Below are positions 51,401-59,735 of a DNA stretch of 64,000 bases, piece by piece. The position numbers and the translations under genes were made by a program. The DNA comes from Bradyrhizobium sp. CCH5-F6. GTDB lineage: Bacteria > Pseudomonadota > Alphaproteobacteria > Rhizobiales > Xanthobacteraceae. The notes under the pieces were generated by a model. The model was not told where the DNA came from. It did no database searches and worked only from the letters and a program-made list of their open reading frames with translations. Where the stretch lies: NCBI RefSeq assembly GCF_001556045.1, contig NZ_LSIC01000047.1:99185-163184 (forward strand). Reading direction: 5' to 3'. Numbering within the stretch: the first letter of the stretch is position 1; every line of letters starts with the position of its first letter.

Positions 51401-51832
51401 TTAGTTCTCAGGCCGCGCGATTCGCCATTGCAGCGTCGTGGCGATGCCGTTGGCCTCGCCCGGCGCCTTGTCGGCGGGAGAGGTGTAGAGCGGACGGTAG
51501 CGGTACGCCCACATCTTGCTGCCGTCGTCGCGGCTGATCACGGTGAAGTCGCCGACGGCCCTGGCGTCGGCCGTCGCCGTCAGCGGAACCCAGCTCTCGG
51601 TGCACTTGCCGTTGCAATTCGAGGTCTTTCCGGTGGTATCGCGCTCGTAAGTATAGAGCGTCATGCCGTTGAGATCGACGAGCTTGGGGCCCTGTTTGGT
51701 CAGGATCACCTTCGCTGGAGCCGTCGGCGCCTCGACCTTCGGCGGAGGAGGGTCGCCGCCGCCATGGCCGCCTGCGACCGCATGACTGGTCGAGAGTGTC
51801 ATGGCTGCTGCCATAACGAGGAACCTGAACAT
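51401..51832 (-). CDS. Secreted COG4315-type repeat protein
   Basis: Predicted 143 aa. Signal peptide to about residue 20 (LVMAAAMTLSTSHAVA). A Gly/Pro-rich linker precedes the conserved motif GPKLVDLNGMTLYTYERDTT...SNCNGKCTESWVPL, typical of the 'secreted repeat of unknown function' (Lipoprotein_15) family, with a CNGKC pair likely in a disulfide. Function unknown, periplasmic. A perfect CtrA box lies 22-36 bases upstream of the start codon. Confidence 0.85.
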   Translation of the reverse strand: MFRFLVMAAAMTLSTSHAVAGGHGGGDPPPPKVEAPTAPAKVILTKQGPKLVDLNGMTLYTYERDTTGKTSNCNGKCTESWVPLTATADARAVGDFTVISRDDGSKMWAYRYRPLYTSPADKAPGEANGIATTLQWRIARPEN

Positions 51833-51853
51833 TCCGAACTCCGTCCCGCAAAG

Positions 51854-51868
51854 TTAATCGCGCGTTAA
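51854..51868 (-). promoter_or_regulatory. Perfect CtrA box upstream of the COG4315 gene
   Basis: TTAATCGCGCGTTAA, exact TTAA-N7-TTAA, 22 bases from the start codon at 51832. The closeness means it may overlap the transcription start and act negatively. Confidence 0.55.
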
Positions 51869-51950
51869 GCGCCCAATGTGGCCGAGGTTAGCAGGCGAAG
51901 GTTAGTTCCTGGTTTCGTGCGCTGCGACAAATTCGGACATGGGCTTGGGA

Positions 51951-52415
51951 CTAGACTTGCGCATCGCGTTGCGGGGCGCGGCTGAGCTCGTTGCCGGCGG
52001 CGATGGCCTTGCGCAACAGCCGCATCAGTTCCTCGCCCTCTTTGGCGCTCAGGCCACGCAGCATGATGCGCTGCGCGGATTCGACGGCCGGCGTGATCTT
52101 GCGCAGCGTGCGCCGGCCTTCGTCGGTGATCTCAAGCTCCCGCGCGCGGCGGTCGCGGCTCGATGGGCGGCGTTCCGCGAGCCCCTTCTGGACGAGGCGA
52201 TCGATCACGCCGGTGATGGTGGTGCGGTCGTAGGCGATCAATCCCGCGAGCGTCACCTGGTCGAGTCCCGGATTGGCCTTGATGGTCGCGAGCGCGGCGT
52301 ACTGCACCGGTGTGAGATCGAAGCCGGCGCCTTCGACTTCGGCCAGGAACACCGCGACCGCGATCTGCTGGAAGCGGCGCGCCAGATGTCCCGGCATGTC
52401 GTTGTTGTCTTTCAC
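51951..52415 (-). CDS. MarR-family transcriptional regulator (MobR-like)
   Basis: Predicted 154 aa. GTG start at 52415 with GGAGG six bases upstream. Winged HTH: LTPVQYAALATIKANPGLDQ, then VTLAGLIAYDRTTITGVIDRL and the wing RRPSSRDRRARELEIT. It is divergent from an aromatic hydroxylase gene. In Comamonas the MarR-type MobR represses the 3-hydroxybenzoate 4-hydroxylase gene mobA from the same arrangement, and a strong palindrome lies within the hydroxylase promoter here. Effector likely 3-hydroxybenzoate or a related acid (inference). Confidence 0.9.
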   Translation of the reverse strand: MKDNNDMPGHLARRFQQIAVAVFLAEVEGAGFDLTPVQYAALATIKANPGLDQVTLAGLIAYDRTTITGVIDRLVQKGLAERRPSSRDRRARELEITDEGRRTLRKITPAVESAQRIMLRGLSAKEGEELMRLLRKAIAAGNELSRAPQRDAQV

Positions 52416-52450
52416 CGAATCCTCCGGAGCTCGCAGCGAGATGCGGGTCG

Positions 52451-52479
52451 TTGACAAGTATACTGATAGTCAGCATACT
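52451..52479 (+). promoter_or_regulatory. Hydroxylase promoter with embedded 23-bp MarR operator
   Basis: -35 TTGACA (52451-52456), 17-base spacer, -10-like CATACT (52474-52479). The spacer and -10 are occupied by arms AGTATACTGA (52457-52466) and TCAGCATACT (52470-52479), inverted copies with one mismatch and a three-base centre. Binding would block RNA polymerase. Confidence 0.65.
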
Positions 52480-52518
52480 GAGCAATATCCAAATTGAACA
52501 TCGCCGGGAGAGGTGCTC

Positions 52519-54441
52519 ATGCAATTCCATCTGAATGGATTCCAGCCGGGCGATCCCGAAATTGCCGATCCCGCCGAGCGCGTTCAGGCGCCGGGCGCGA
52601 CAGGCGCCGTGCCTGGCGAGGTCGATGTTCTCATCGTGGGCTGCGGGCCTGCCGGCCTGACGCTCGCCGCCCAGCTTGCGCAATTCCCCGACATCAAGAC
52701 CTGCATCGTGGAGCAGAAGCCGGGCCGCCTGCTGGTCGGGCAAGCCGATGGCATTGCCTGCCGTACCATGGAGATGTTTCACGCCTACGGCTTCAGCGAG
52801 CGTGTGCTGAAGGAGGCCTATTGGGTCAACGAAACGACGTTCTGGAAGCCGGATGAGGGGATGCCGGAAACGATCACCCGCAGCGGCCGGGTGCAGGACG
52901 TGGAGGACGGGCTGTCGGAATTCCCGCATGTGATCCTCAACCAGGCCCGCATTCATGACTGTTTTCTCGACCTCATGCGCAGATCGCCGGCGAAGCTCGA
53001 GCCGTATTACAGCCGACGCATGCTTGACCTCCATGTCGATCCGGCCGGCGGTGCCGCCGATCATGCCGTGACCGTGCGCCTCGAGCGCGTCGATGCCGCG
53101 AACGAGGGCAAGGTCGAGACCATCAGGGCGCGCTACGTCGTCGGCTGCGACGGCGCACGCAGCACGGTGCGCAAGTCGATCGGGCGCGAGTTGCATGGAG
53201 ATTCCGCCAACCACGCCTGGGGCGTGATGGACGTGCTGGCGGTGACGGATTTCCCGGACATCCGATTCAAGTCGCTGATCCAGTCGGCCAAGGACGGCAG
53301 CCTGCTGATCATTCCGCGTGAAGGCGGCTACATGGTCCGTATCTATGTCGAGCTCGCAAAGCTCGATGTCGGCGAGCGCGTTGCGAACCGCAACATCACC
53401 TCCGACGACGTGATCGCCAAGGCGCAGCGCATCCTGAAGCCGCACACACTGGACGTGAAGGAGATCGCCTGGTGGTCGGTCTACGAGATCGGCCAGCGCC
53501 TTACTGACAAGTTCGACGACGTGCCGGAGACCGAGATCGCGACGCGCCTGCCGCGCATCTTCATCGCCGGCGATGCCTGCCATACCCACAGTCCGAAGGC
53601 CGGGCAGGGCATGAACGTATCAATGCAGGATGCCTTCAATCTCGGCTGGAAGCTCGCCGCCGCCTTGCGGAGGCAGTGCGCCCCAGGCCTGCTGCATTCC
53701 TATTCGGCGGAGCGCCAGGCGGTCGCGAAAGAGCTGATCGATTTCGACCGCGAATGGGCGGGGATTCTCGCCTCCGCCGCCAAGGCCGGCGGCGCCGATG
53801 CCGCCAAAACGCAGGACTATTTCGTCAGGCACGGCCGCTACACCGCAGGCACTGCAACGCATTACAGGTCATCGGTGCTCACCGGTGCGACTTCGCATCA
53901 GCATCTGGCGCAGGGCCTCGTCATCGGCAAGCGCTTCCATTCCGCGCCGGCGATCCGGCTGGCGGACGCCAAGCCGGTGCATCTCGGTCACGCCGCGCAG
54001 GCCGACGGCCGTTTCCGCATCTACGCGTTCTCGCCCGCTGAAAATCCGGCCGCAGCCGGCTCGGCCATTCGCGCGCTGTGCAACTTCCTCACTGAAGCCG
54101 GGGAGTCGCCGATCAGACGCTATACGCCAGCGGGCGCCGACATCGACAGCGTGATCGACCTGCGCGCCGTCTTCCAGCAGGATCACCGCGAGCTTGCCAT
54201 CGCGGCGATGCCGCCGCTGCTGCTTCCGCGCAAGGGCCGCTATGGTCTGATCGATTACGAGAAGATGTTTTGTCCGGACCTCAAGGGTGGCCACGACGTT
54301 TTTAGAATGCGAGGGATCGATCGAAGGAGCGGCTGCATGGTGGTGGTGCGGCCAGACCAGTATGTCGGGCATGTGCTGCCGCTCGACGATCATGCCGGGC
54401 TCGCGTCGTATTTCGACGGCTTCATGCTGAAAGTGAACTGA
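52519..54441 (+). CDS. FAD-dependent aromatic hydroxylase (phenol 2-monooxygenase / 3-hydroxybenzoate 4-monooxygenase type)
   Basis: Predicted 640 aa. FAD-binding G41-x-G-x2-G46 (DVLIVGCGPAGLTLAAQL), the DG motif YVVGCDGARSTVRKSIG, and the GD motif RIFIAGDACHTHSPKAGQGMN (about 347-366). The C-terminal 170 residues form the thioredoxin-like dimerisation domain of phenol hydroxylases. It hydroxylates a phenolic ring with NAD(P)H and O2. The N-terminal ERVQAPGATG-type opening and divergent MarR gene favour a MobA-like 3-hydroxybenzoate enzyme. Start ATG 52519 has GGGAGAGG upstream. Confidence 0.92.
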   Translation: MQFHLNGFQPGDPEIADPAERVQAPGATGAVPGEVDVLIVGCGPAGLTLAAQLAQFPDIKTCIVEQKPGRLLVGQADGIACRTMEMFHAYGFSERVLKEAYWVNETTFWKPDEGMPETITRSGRVQDVEDGLSEFPHVILNQARIHDCFLDLMRRSPAKLEPYYSRRMLDLHVDPAGGAADHAVTVRLERVDAANEGKVETIRARYVVGCDGARSTVRKSIGRELHGDSANHAWGVMDVLAVTDFPDIRFKSLIQSAKDGSLLIIPREGGYMVRIYVELAKLDVGERVANRNITSDDVIAKAQRILKPHTLDVKEIAWWSVYEIGQRLTDKFDDVPETEIATRLPRIFIAGDACHTHSPKAGQGMNVSMQDAFNLGWKLAAALRRQCAPGLLHSYSAERQAVAKELIDFDREWAGILASAAKAGGADAAKTQDYFVRHGRYTAGTATHYRSSVLTGATSHQHLAQGLVIGKRFHSAPAIRLADAKPVHLGHAAQADGRFRIYAFSPAENPAAAGSAIRALCNFLTEAGESPIRRYTPAGADIDSVIDLRAVFQQDHRELAIAAMPPLLLPRKGRYGLIDYEKMFCPDLKGGHDVFRMRGIDRRSGCMVVVRPDQYVGHVLPLDDHAGLASYFDGFMLKVN

Positions 54442-54625
54442 CGCTGGCCGCACTTGCTGCGATACACGAGCGGTGAATGGTGAATCCGCCGGGCTTTCTT
54501 CGGTGGGCCGGTTCCGTGCGCGTACAATTTAAGAAAGTTCTTCGCGGACAGATTTCATCGATCGTAATATGTGTACTCAAAGCTGTAAGCATCCACTCGG
54601 GGCAGCGGGGCACGGGAGGATGACG

Positions 54626-54907
54626 ATGAGACAGAGTCAAGCAGAGACGCGCCGTCAGCACGATGTCGCGAAGCGGTCGATGACCAAGGAGGCCAAACAG
54701 CTGGCCGCCCTGATTGCCGGCCTGCGCAAGTCCCTCGAAGCGATCAGCAAGGAACGGGCGAACTCAAAGCTCACCGGTGCCGAGATGGGCTTGCTCGACG
54801 AGCGGCGCAACAACCTGCTGCTCACCATTGCAGCGCTCGATGATCGCCTCTCTGCGGTGCAGGGCCTGATCAATCTCGGCCGACCCCACATTATCCGCGT
54901 GCACTGA
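54626..54907 (+). CDS. Small coiled-coil hypothetical protein, 93 aa
   Basis: MRQSQAETRRQHDVAKRSMT starts a fully helical chain, with KQLAALIAGLRKSLEAISKE and LLDERRNNLLLTIAALDDRL arranged as a helical hairpin. No membrane segment. GGGAGG lies six bases before ATG 54626 (another ATG at 54620 is too close to the ribosome site). Its TGA stop forms the first three bases of a family-A repeat. Unknown function. Confidence 0.65.
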   Translation: MRQSQAETRRQHDVAKRSMTKEAKQLAALIAGLRKSLEAISKERANSKLTGAEMGLLDERRNNLLLTIAALDDRLSAVQGLINLGRPHIIRVH

Positions 54908-55006
54908 AGCGCGATGAGATCCGGATGAATCGTCATCGCGCGCAGGTCTCTGCGCGAGCATGATCTTTTCGGAAAACCGTTTCACGCTTTCCCGGATCGT
55001 GTTCTA
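54905..55006 (+). repeat. Dispersed palindromic repeat, family A copy 3
   Basis: Begins TGAAGCGCGATG, has CATCGCGC as pairing arm, then GCATGATCTTTTCGGAAAAC and a diverged right end (GGATCGTGTTCTA). It starts exactly at the stop codon of the upstream gene. Confidence 0.85.
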
Positions 55007-55162
55007 TCGCAACTCGGACATGTGAGGATCGGCTCCGTAGCCGGATGGCACGGGGCCGGCCATACCTGCGGATGGCACCAAATTGCCACGCTCCCGGCGA
55101 ATTGCCGCCAAAGCCCGCTGCCACGACGAGATCGGGTGCAGGGCGACGCAAGGGGACGTGCA

Positions 55163-55342
55163 TTGGCTTATAAGATGGTCGCAGAACGCGACAACGAAAA
55201 GTATAGCTTCGACCGCGAGAGCCGGCTGCTCATCGTTGCGAAGGCCAAGGTATGGGCAAGCGAGGGGTGGCGGGTCGTCGTCACCGACCAGGACGGCAAT
55301 GCCTACGCGCCGCCCGAATTCGATCAGCTGTCGGCAGCCTGA
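55163..55342 (+). CDS. Small hypothetical protein, 59 aa
   Basis: TTG start at 55163 with AGGGGACG eight bases upstream; ATG 55175 would give 55 residues. The chain (YSFDRESRLLIVAKAKVWAS followed by EGWRVVVTDQDGNAYAPPEF) has an alpha-beta pattern and a clean end. Similar small proteins occur in the clade. No domain recognised. Confidence 0.5.
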   Translation: MAYKMVAERDNEKYSFDRESRLLIVAKAKVWASEGWRVVVTDQDGNAYAPPEFDQLSAA

Positions 55343-55462
55343 GCGCAGGGTGCGGCGAGGGGACGATCCTGTCCCTGGTTCCTGAAGGACCACTACGCCA
55401 GCAACTCCGGCTCCGCCGAAGCCGGTGCATAACCGGTCGCGCGGGGCTGGCAGTGCCCGGCG

Positions 55463-55822
55463 TCAATGCATTGTCGTCTCCGAGAACAAGTTGATCACCA
55501 CGACGCCTGACACGATCAGCGCGATGCCGACGAAGGCCGCGGCGTCCAGCATCTGGCGGAACAGCACGAACGATACCGTGGCAGTCAGGATGATGCCGAC
55601 GCCGCCCCAGATCGCATAGGCGATGCTGAGGGGAATGACGCGGATCGCCACCGACAGCGCATAGAACGAGGCGACATAGAACAGCACCATCGCCAGCGGC
55701 GGCCAGGGCCGCGTGAACTGCGCGGACTGCTGCAGGCAGGCGGACGCCGTGACTTCGAGCACGATGGCCAGTGCGAGCGCCGCGTAGGCATTGAAGGCGG
55801 GTGTCATGACGAACTCGGGCAT
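55463..55822 (-). CDS. Small multidrug resistance (SMR) efflux protein
   Basis: Predicted 119 aa, four transmembrane helices. The essential Glu lies in TM1 (ALALAIVLEVTASACLQQSA, E about 19), and the TM3 motif SIAYAIWGGVGIILTATVSF is typical of EmrE/QacE-type proton antiporters. It probably exports quaternary amines or related compounds as a dimer; whether it is Gdx- (guanidinium) or Qac-type cannot be settled by eye. ATG 55807 is an alternative start. Confidence 0.9.
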   Translation of the reverse strand: MPEFVMTPAFNAYAALALAIVLEVTASACLQQSAQFTRPWPPLAMVLFYVASFYALSVAIRVIPLSIAYAIWGGVGIILTATVSFVLFRQMLDAAAFVGIALIVSGVVVINLFSETTMH

Positions 55823-55904
55823 GGCGCCGCGCAAAAAAGTTGTCGCGCGATAGGTATGTTTAGCACGCGGGACATAGTCTCTGGAACGCGGGTATCACGT
55901 ATCA

Positions 55905-56045
55905 GTGACGACCCTGCGACAGCCTCTGAACTCGACGCCGAGATTTCTGCAGGCGGACGCCAGCGGCAGGACAGAGATCGCGGGCTATGCCGATGCCATG
56001 GCCGACATGTTCTGCGCCTATCTGACGAGGCTAGCGCGGCGCTGA
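55905..56045 (+). pseudogene. Possible remnant of a TetR-type regulator C-terminus
   Basis: A 46-codon frame ending GYADAMADMFCAYLTRLARR resembles the last helix of TetR-family proteins in this clade. No HTH precedes it in any frame, so if the resemblance is real it is a decayed fragment next to an SMR gene, which TetR repressors often control. Very tentative. Confidence 0.25.
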
Positions 56046-56146
56046 GGCATTGCTGGCATCAGCGTTTGCAGGCCGAATATCCTTCAGGTTTCGTTCCATG
56101 ATGGGTTAGCCTCGCCTCATTCACCATCCAATCGTCGAGCCATGCC

Positions 56147-56788
56147 ATGCACGTCCTCCGCCCCCAGTTCCACATCGAGGAGCAGCGCGCGCTGGAATTT
56201 GCCGCATCTCGCGGTTTCGGCGTGATCGTGGCAGCGGACGAGCGCGGGCCGCGGGCCTCGCACGTGCCGTTCGTGCTGGCCGAGCGCGGCGACCGCACCA
56301 TCGTGCAGGTTCACTTCACGGCGAAGAATCCGCTTGTGTCGCTGGCCGACGGCAGCAGGCGATTCCTGCTGATCGTTGCCGGCGACGATGCCTACGTCTC
56401 CAACGACTGGTACGCCTCGCGCGACAATGTCTCGACCTGGCTCTATGAAGCGGTGCACCTGTCGGGCGTAGCCCATCTGCGCGGGCTCGACGAGAACCGC
56501 CGACATGGCGATGCGTTGCTCGCAGTCTCCGAGGCGCGACTGCCCAAGCAGCCCTGGGATCTCGTGCAGATGGAGCCGGGCAAGCGCGAGAGCATGCTGG
56601 CTGCGATCCGCGTCGTCGATCTCGTGGTCGATCAGATCGAGGGGCAAGCCAAGCTCAACCAGCACAAGAGCGACGCGGACCACGTCGCGGTCGCGAACCG
56701 ATTGACGCGGTCGGAGGAGACGGGTCACCGGCGGCTGGCCCGCAAGATGCAGGCGCTGCGGCCGGGGCTTGAATACGAGATGCCGTAA
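56147..56788 (+). CDS. paiB: PaiB-type FMN-binding negative regulator
   Basis: Predicted 213 aa. PaiB landmarks: the opening HVLRPQFHIEEQRALEFAAS, ASHVPFVLAERGD, VQVHFTAKNPLVSLAD, YVSNDWYASRDNVSTWLYEA, and the tail KLNQHKSDADHVAVANRL. The fold is the split-barrel FMN-binding domain. In Bacillus PaiB represses sporulation and protease genes; in proteobacteria the role is unknown. Followed 38 bases later by pdxY on the same strand, possibly co-transcribed; both relate to FMN/PLP-type cofactors. Confidence 0.9.
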   Translation: MHVLRPQFHIEEQRALEFAASRGFGVIVAADERGPRASHVPFVLAERGDRTIVQVHFTAKNPLVSLADGSRRFLLIVAGDDAYVSNDWYASRDNVSTWLYEAVHLSGVAHLRGLDENRRHGDALLAVSEARLPKQPWDLVQMEPGKRESMLAAIRVVDLVVDQIEGQAKLNQHKSDADHVAVANRLTRSEETGHRRLARKMQALRPGLEYEMP

Positions 56789-56826
56789 CGCTTGCCTCGT
56801 CCGACGTTTGACCTTACGGACCTCTC

Positions 56827-57645
56827 ATGCTCGTCATCTCCATTCAGAGCCAGGTGGTCCACGGCCATGTCGGCAACAGCGCGGCCGTCTACGCCATGCA
56901 GGCGGAGGGCGTGAACGTTGCGGCGGTGCCGACGACGCTGCTCTCGAACCATCCGCGCTATCCCAGCCTGCGGGGGCGGGTGCTGGAGACCGAACTCGTC
57001 GCCGACCTCCTGAAGGGCGTCGAGGAACGCGGCCTGGTTGACGAAGCCGCGGTGCTCGTGACCGGCTATGTCGGCTCGCCCGGCAATGCCGCCGTGATCG
57101 CCGACTTCGTGGAGCGGGCGTGCACGCGGAATGCGAAGCTCGTGTATCTCTGCGATCCCGTGATCGGCGATGACGGCCGCGTCTATGTCGCGGACGGCAT
57201 ATTGGACGTGGTCCGGCACCGGCTGCTGCCGGCGGCGAATCTCACGACGCCGAACCAGTTCGAGCTCGAATTGCTCTCCGGTCTCGCTGTTGCCGATGCC
57301 CAGGGTCTGAGCGCGGCTTGCGCCGTGCTGACAGGGGCAGGCCGCACCGACGTCGTCGCCACTGGCTGCACCCTTGCGGATACAGCGGAGGGGCAGGTGG
57401 AGACGATCCTGTGTGCCGACGGGCGATTGTCGCGCTTTGCGACACTGCGCCTGCCCATCCGCCCCTATGGCACCGGCGATCTCCTCGCCGGGCTGATCGC
57501 GGCGCATCTCGCCAAGGGCGAAGCGATGGAGTCGGCAGTACGGCTCGCGGTCGACACGATCTTTGCGGTGCTGGTGCGCACGCAGCAAGCCGGCACCGCC
57601 GAGATGCGGCTCGTGCCACTGCCGGCACCCGGACGCGACGCCTGA
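56827..57645 (+). CDS. pdxY: Pyridoxal kinase PdxY
   Basis: Predicted 272 aa, ribokinase superfamily. It starts MLVISIQSQVVHGHVGNSAA, with LCDPVIGDDGRVYV, the TPNQFELELLSGL region, and the active-site RPYGTGDLLAGL containing the catalytic Asp. It phosphorylates pyridoxal to PLP with ATP (salvage). Slightly short C-terminus but all key motifs are present. Confidence 0.95.
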   Translation: MLVISIQSQVVHGHVGNSAAVYAMQAEGVNVAAVPTTLLSNHPRYPSLRGRVLETELVADLLKGVEERGLVDEAAVLVTGYVGSPGNAAVIADFVERACTRNAKLVYLCDPVIGDDGRVYVADGILDVVRHRLLPAANLTTPNQFELELLSGLAVADAQGLSAACAVLTGAGRTDVVATGCTLADTAEGQVETILCADGRLSRFATLRLPIRPYGTGDLLAGLIAAHLAKGEAMESAVRLAVDTIFAVLVRTQQAGTAEMRLVPLPAPGRDA

Positions 57646-57649
57646 CGGT

Positions 57650-58957
57650 TCAGGTCGCGGGCTTCACGGCCGATTGCGCCGATTTCTGCGGCTTGGTCTG
57701 GCTCTTCTGCTCGCGCGCGGCCTGCGCCTTGGGCGGCTTGGCGCTGGCGACGGCCCGCGTCTTCTTTGGCTTGACGTTGGCGGCTTCCTTGCGGTCGGTC
57801 GCGACGCCGCGGCGCGAGATGTATTCCTTCCCGTCGATCGGGCCGACATGCGGCGGATCGCGGCCGAGATAGGGGCGGCCGATGCCGAACGCCTTGCCGT
57901 TGGCGTCGACCCACTTCCACAGGATCTCGGTCGAGACCCAGCGCTGGGCGCGGTTGATGCCCTGGGTGCTGACGATGTCGGCCGCCATGCCGTGGCCATA
58001 GCCGCCGCGCGTGCTGCCGCCATGATAGGAACGGTCGGAGGCGGCTTTCAGGCCGCTCGCGATCGACTGGCGGTAGTCGTCACGGAACGCGCTGGTGATG
58101 CCCGGCGACAGGCCGGCGGCTTCGGCCGCGAGCAGCGTGCGGAACAGCTTCTGCTTGAAACTCTTGTCCATGCCGCCGATGACGTAGTCCATCATCGACA
58201 TGCCCGCGCGCTCGGCCGCCTTCGGATCCTTCCAGCCGAAGTCCTGATCGACCAGCTTGGTGAAGCTGCGCATCACCGTGACGGTCTTGCCCTTGCGCTT
58301 GACGGTGACGGCGCGCCGCTCCTGGACCTTGATCGTGTCCTCCTTCGCGGTGCGTTGATAGAGGGCCCAGAGGTAGCGGTCGATGCAGGCCTCGATGACG
58401 AAGCATTCGTCGAGCACTGCGACGGTGTCGGCCGGCGGAGATGGCTTGCTCGCGGGCGTGACGGGCCCGCTCGCGATCGTCGCGGGGGACAATGCGTCCG
58501 TCGTCACGATCTCGGTGGGATCGGCGGACGCAAGCATGACAGGCTCTGGGGCGGGAGCGGGCGCAGCCTCGCTGAATATGGGCTCCGGTTCAGGTGAGAT
58601 CTGCGGCGCGGGCGCAGGCTCCGTCGGCAGGATCAGCACCGGATCGGCCGAAGCGAGCTTGATTGTGGGAGCCGCCTCTTCGGGCATTTCCTGCGCCGTT
58701 GCTGCCGGGGCAGTCGCAGCAGCGACCGTAGCGGCGATATCGGCGGTCAGCGCGAGGCCATCCTCGAGGGTCGCGGCGCGTGGCACGTCGGCGAGCTCGA
58801 GGCGGCTGAGATCCTTGGCGCGCGAGGCAGCCGCCACATTGGCACCGCTGTTCTCGATGAGGGCAGGTGCATAGGCGGAGAGAGACAAAGCCAGCCAGCC
58901 GGCCAGAACAGCCGAGGGACACGACACCGCCACCAGAAGAGACCGCCGATCGTTCAT
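57650..58957 (-). CDS. Exported protein with M15/DacB-like C-terminal domain
   Basis: Predicted 435 aa. N-terminal signal or anchor (SLLVAVSCPSAVLAGWLALS), a long Ala/Pro/Glu-rich linker (about 60-175), then a globular domain (about 175-395) with SAFRDDYRQSIASGLKAASD, GGSTRGGYGHGMAADIV and RPYLGRDPPHVGPIDGKEY. The H-x3-D-like pair in GHGMAADIV and a later PHVG His match zinc ligands of M15/VanY-type D,D-peptidases. The tail is Lys/Ala-rich. It likely trims peptidoglycan in the periplasm. Ribosome site TTGGAGG. Confidence 0.78.
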   Translation of the reverse strand: MNDRRSLLVAVSCPSAVLAGWLALSLSAYAPALIENSGANVAAASRAKDLSRLELADVPRAATLEDGLALTADIAATVAAATAPAATAQEMPEEAAPTIKLASADPVLILPTEPAPAPQISPEPEPIFSEAAPAPAPEPVMLASADPTEIVTTDALSPATIASGPVTPASKPSPPADTVAVLDECFVIEACIDRYLWALYQRTAKEDTIKVQERRAVTVKRKGKTVTVMRSFTKLVDQDFGWKDPKAAERAGMSMMDYVIGGMDKSFKQKLFRTLLAAEAAGLSPGITSAFRDDYRQSIASGLKAASDRSYHGGSTRGGYGHGMAADIVSTQGINRAQRWVSTEILWKWVDANGKAFGIGRPYLGRDPPHVGPIDGKEYISRRGVATDRKEAANVKPKKTRAVASAKPPKAQAAREQKSQTKPQKSAQSAVKPAT

Positions 58958-59322
58958 GGGCCCTGCCTCCAAACGGTTCTGTTCGAACCATCTTGTCCGA
59001 ACATCATGATGCAAACAGACGTGACGAAAACAGTCTTGCACGGGAAAGGCACGCAGCGCGTCGATTGTTCGGGGCAGGGTGTGGCGGCGCAATGGCGCAA
59101 ATGGGCGAGAACAACCTTTTCGAGGCGAGTGTTGCCGAGGTGCAACGCGGGTTCCACTGCGGTGCCAGAGCCACCCGGCGCGCAAATGACGGCGACAGCT
59201 GCATTTTTTTGTCAATTTGCAGCGATCGCATTGACGCAATCTTGGATTGTCGTCGTGCATTTCTCCCGCTCACGCAATCTTCGGTAGAATCAATCTCCGA
59301 TGGATTTTGAAGGGCGTTGCCT
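58958..59322. other. Intergenic region between divergent M15-like and Flp pilin genes
   Basis: 365 bases with no convincing gene. It is AT-richer near 59200-59320 and should hold the pilin promoter; a small CAATC/GATTG inverted pair sits at 59238-59250. No CtrA box is present. Confidence 0.4.
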
Positions 59323-59493
59323 GTGAAATTGAAATGCATCTTGGCCGAATTCGCCTCCGATGAATCCGGCGCCACCGCGATCGAATACGGCCTGATCGCA
59401 GCCGGAATCGCGCTCGCCATCATCGAGATCATCTACGCCCTCGGCACCGATCTGGTCGCAAAGCTGCAATCGCTGGCAACCGCATTGAAATAG
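59323..59493 (+). CDS. Flp/Fap-type pilin subunit
   Basis: A 56-codon gene starting GTG 59323. The protein opens KLKCILAEFASDESGATAIE, followed by YGLIAAGIALAIIEIIYALG: the Flp pilin signature with ESGATAIEYGLIA, the glutamate-tyrosine pair and a hydrophobic helix. Flp pilins are cleaved by a CpaA/TadV prepilin peptidase and assembled by the Tad machinery into adhesive pili. No cpa or tad gene is in the window, so this is a stand-alone pilin gene. The leader is short, as usual for Flp. Too short for many gene finders. Confidence 0.88.
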   Translation: MKLKCILAEFASDESGATAIEYGLIAAGIALAIIEIIYALGTDLVAKLQSLATALK

Positions 59494-59654
59494 GACGCGT
59501 GCATCGCTACCGGCGTACCAGCCGATCCGGCGGGGACGGAACCGATGGCTGGGGAAACGAGCTCGTACCGCCTAGGAAGCGGCACGTCGCAGACGGCGTG
59601 ATTCGCCCAAGGCCTTGTACGTATTAGGCATATCGCCATGCACCGTGCGCGATG

Positions 59655-59694
59655 TTGCAATGCAACAAAGCACGTCGCAATGCAGCAAAGCGCG
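59655..59694 (+). repeat. Tandem 20-bp direct repeat in a promoter
   Basis: TTGCAATGCAACAAAGCACG (59655-59674) and TCGCAATGCAGCAAAGCGCG (59675-59694) match at 17 of 20 positions, spaced two helical turns. A -10-like TATATG follows about five bases later. Both units closely match, with one mismatch each, the motif TGCRNYGCASMA that I recall as reported for PhaR of Bradyrhizobium. Confidence 0.55.
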
Positions 59695-59735
59695 CCTAAA
59701 TATATGCTCCGACTCGTATCTTTGGAGCATGACCA

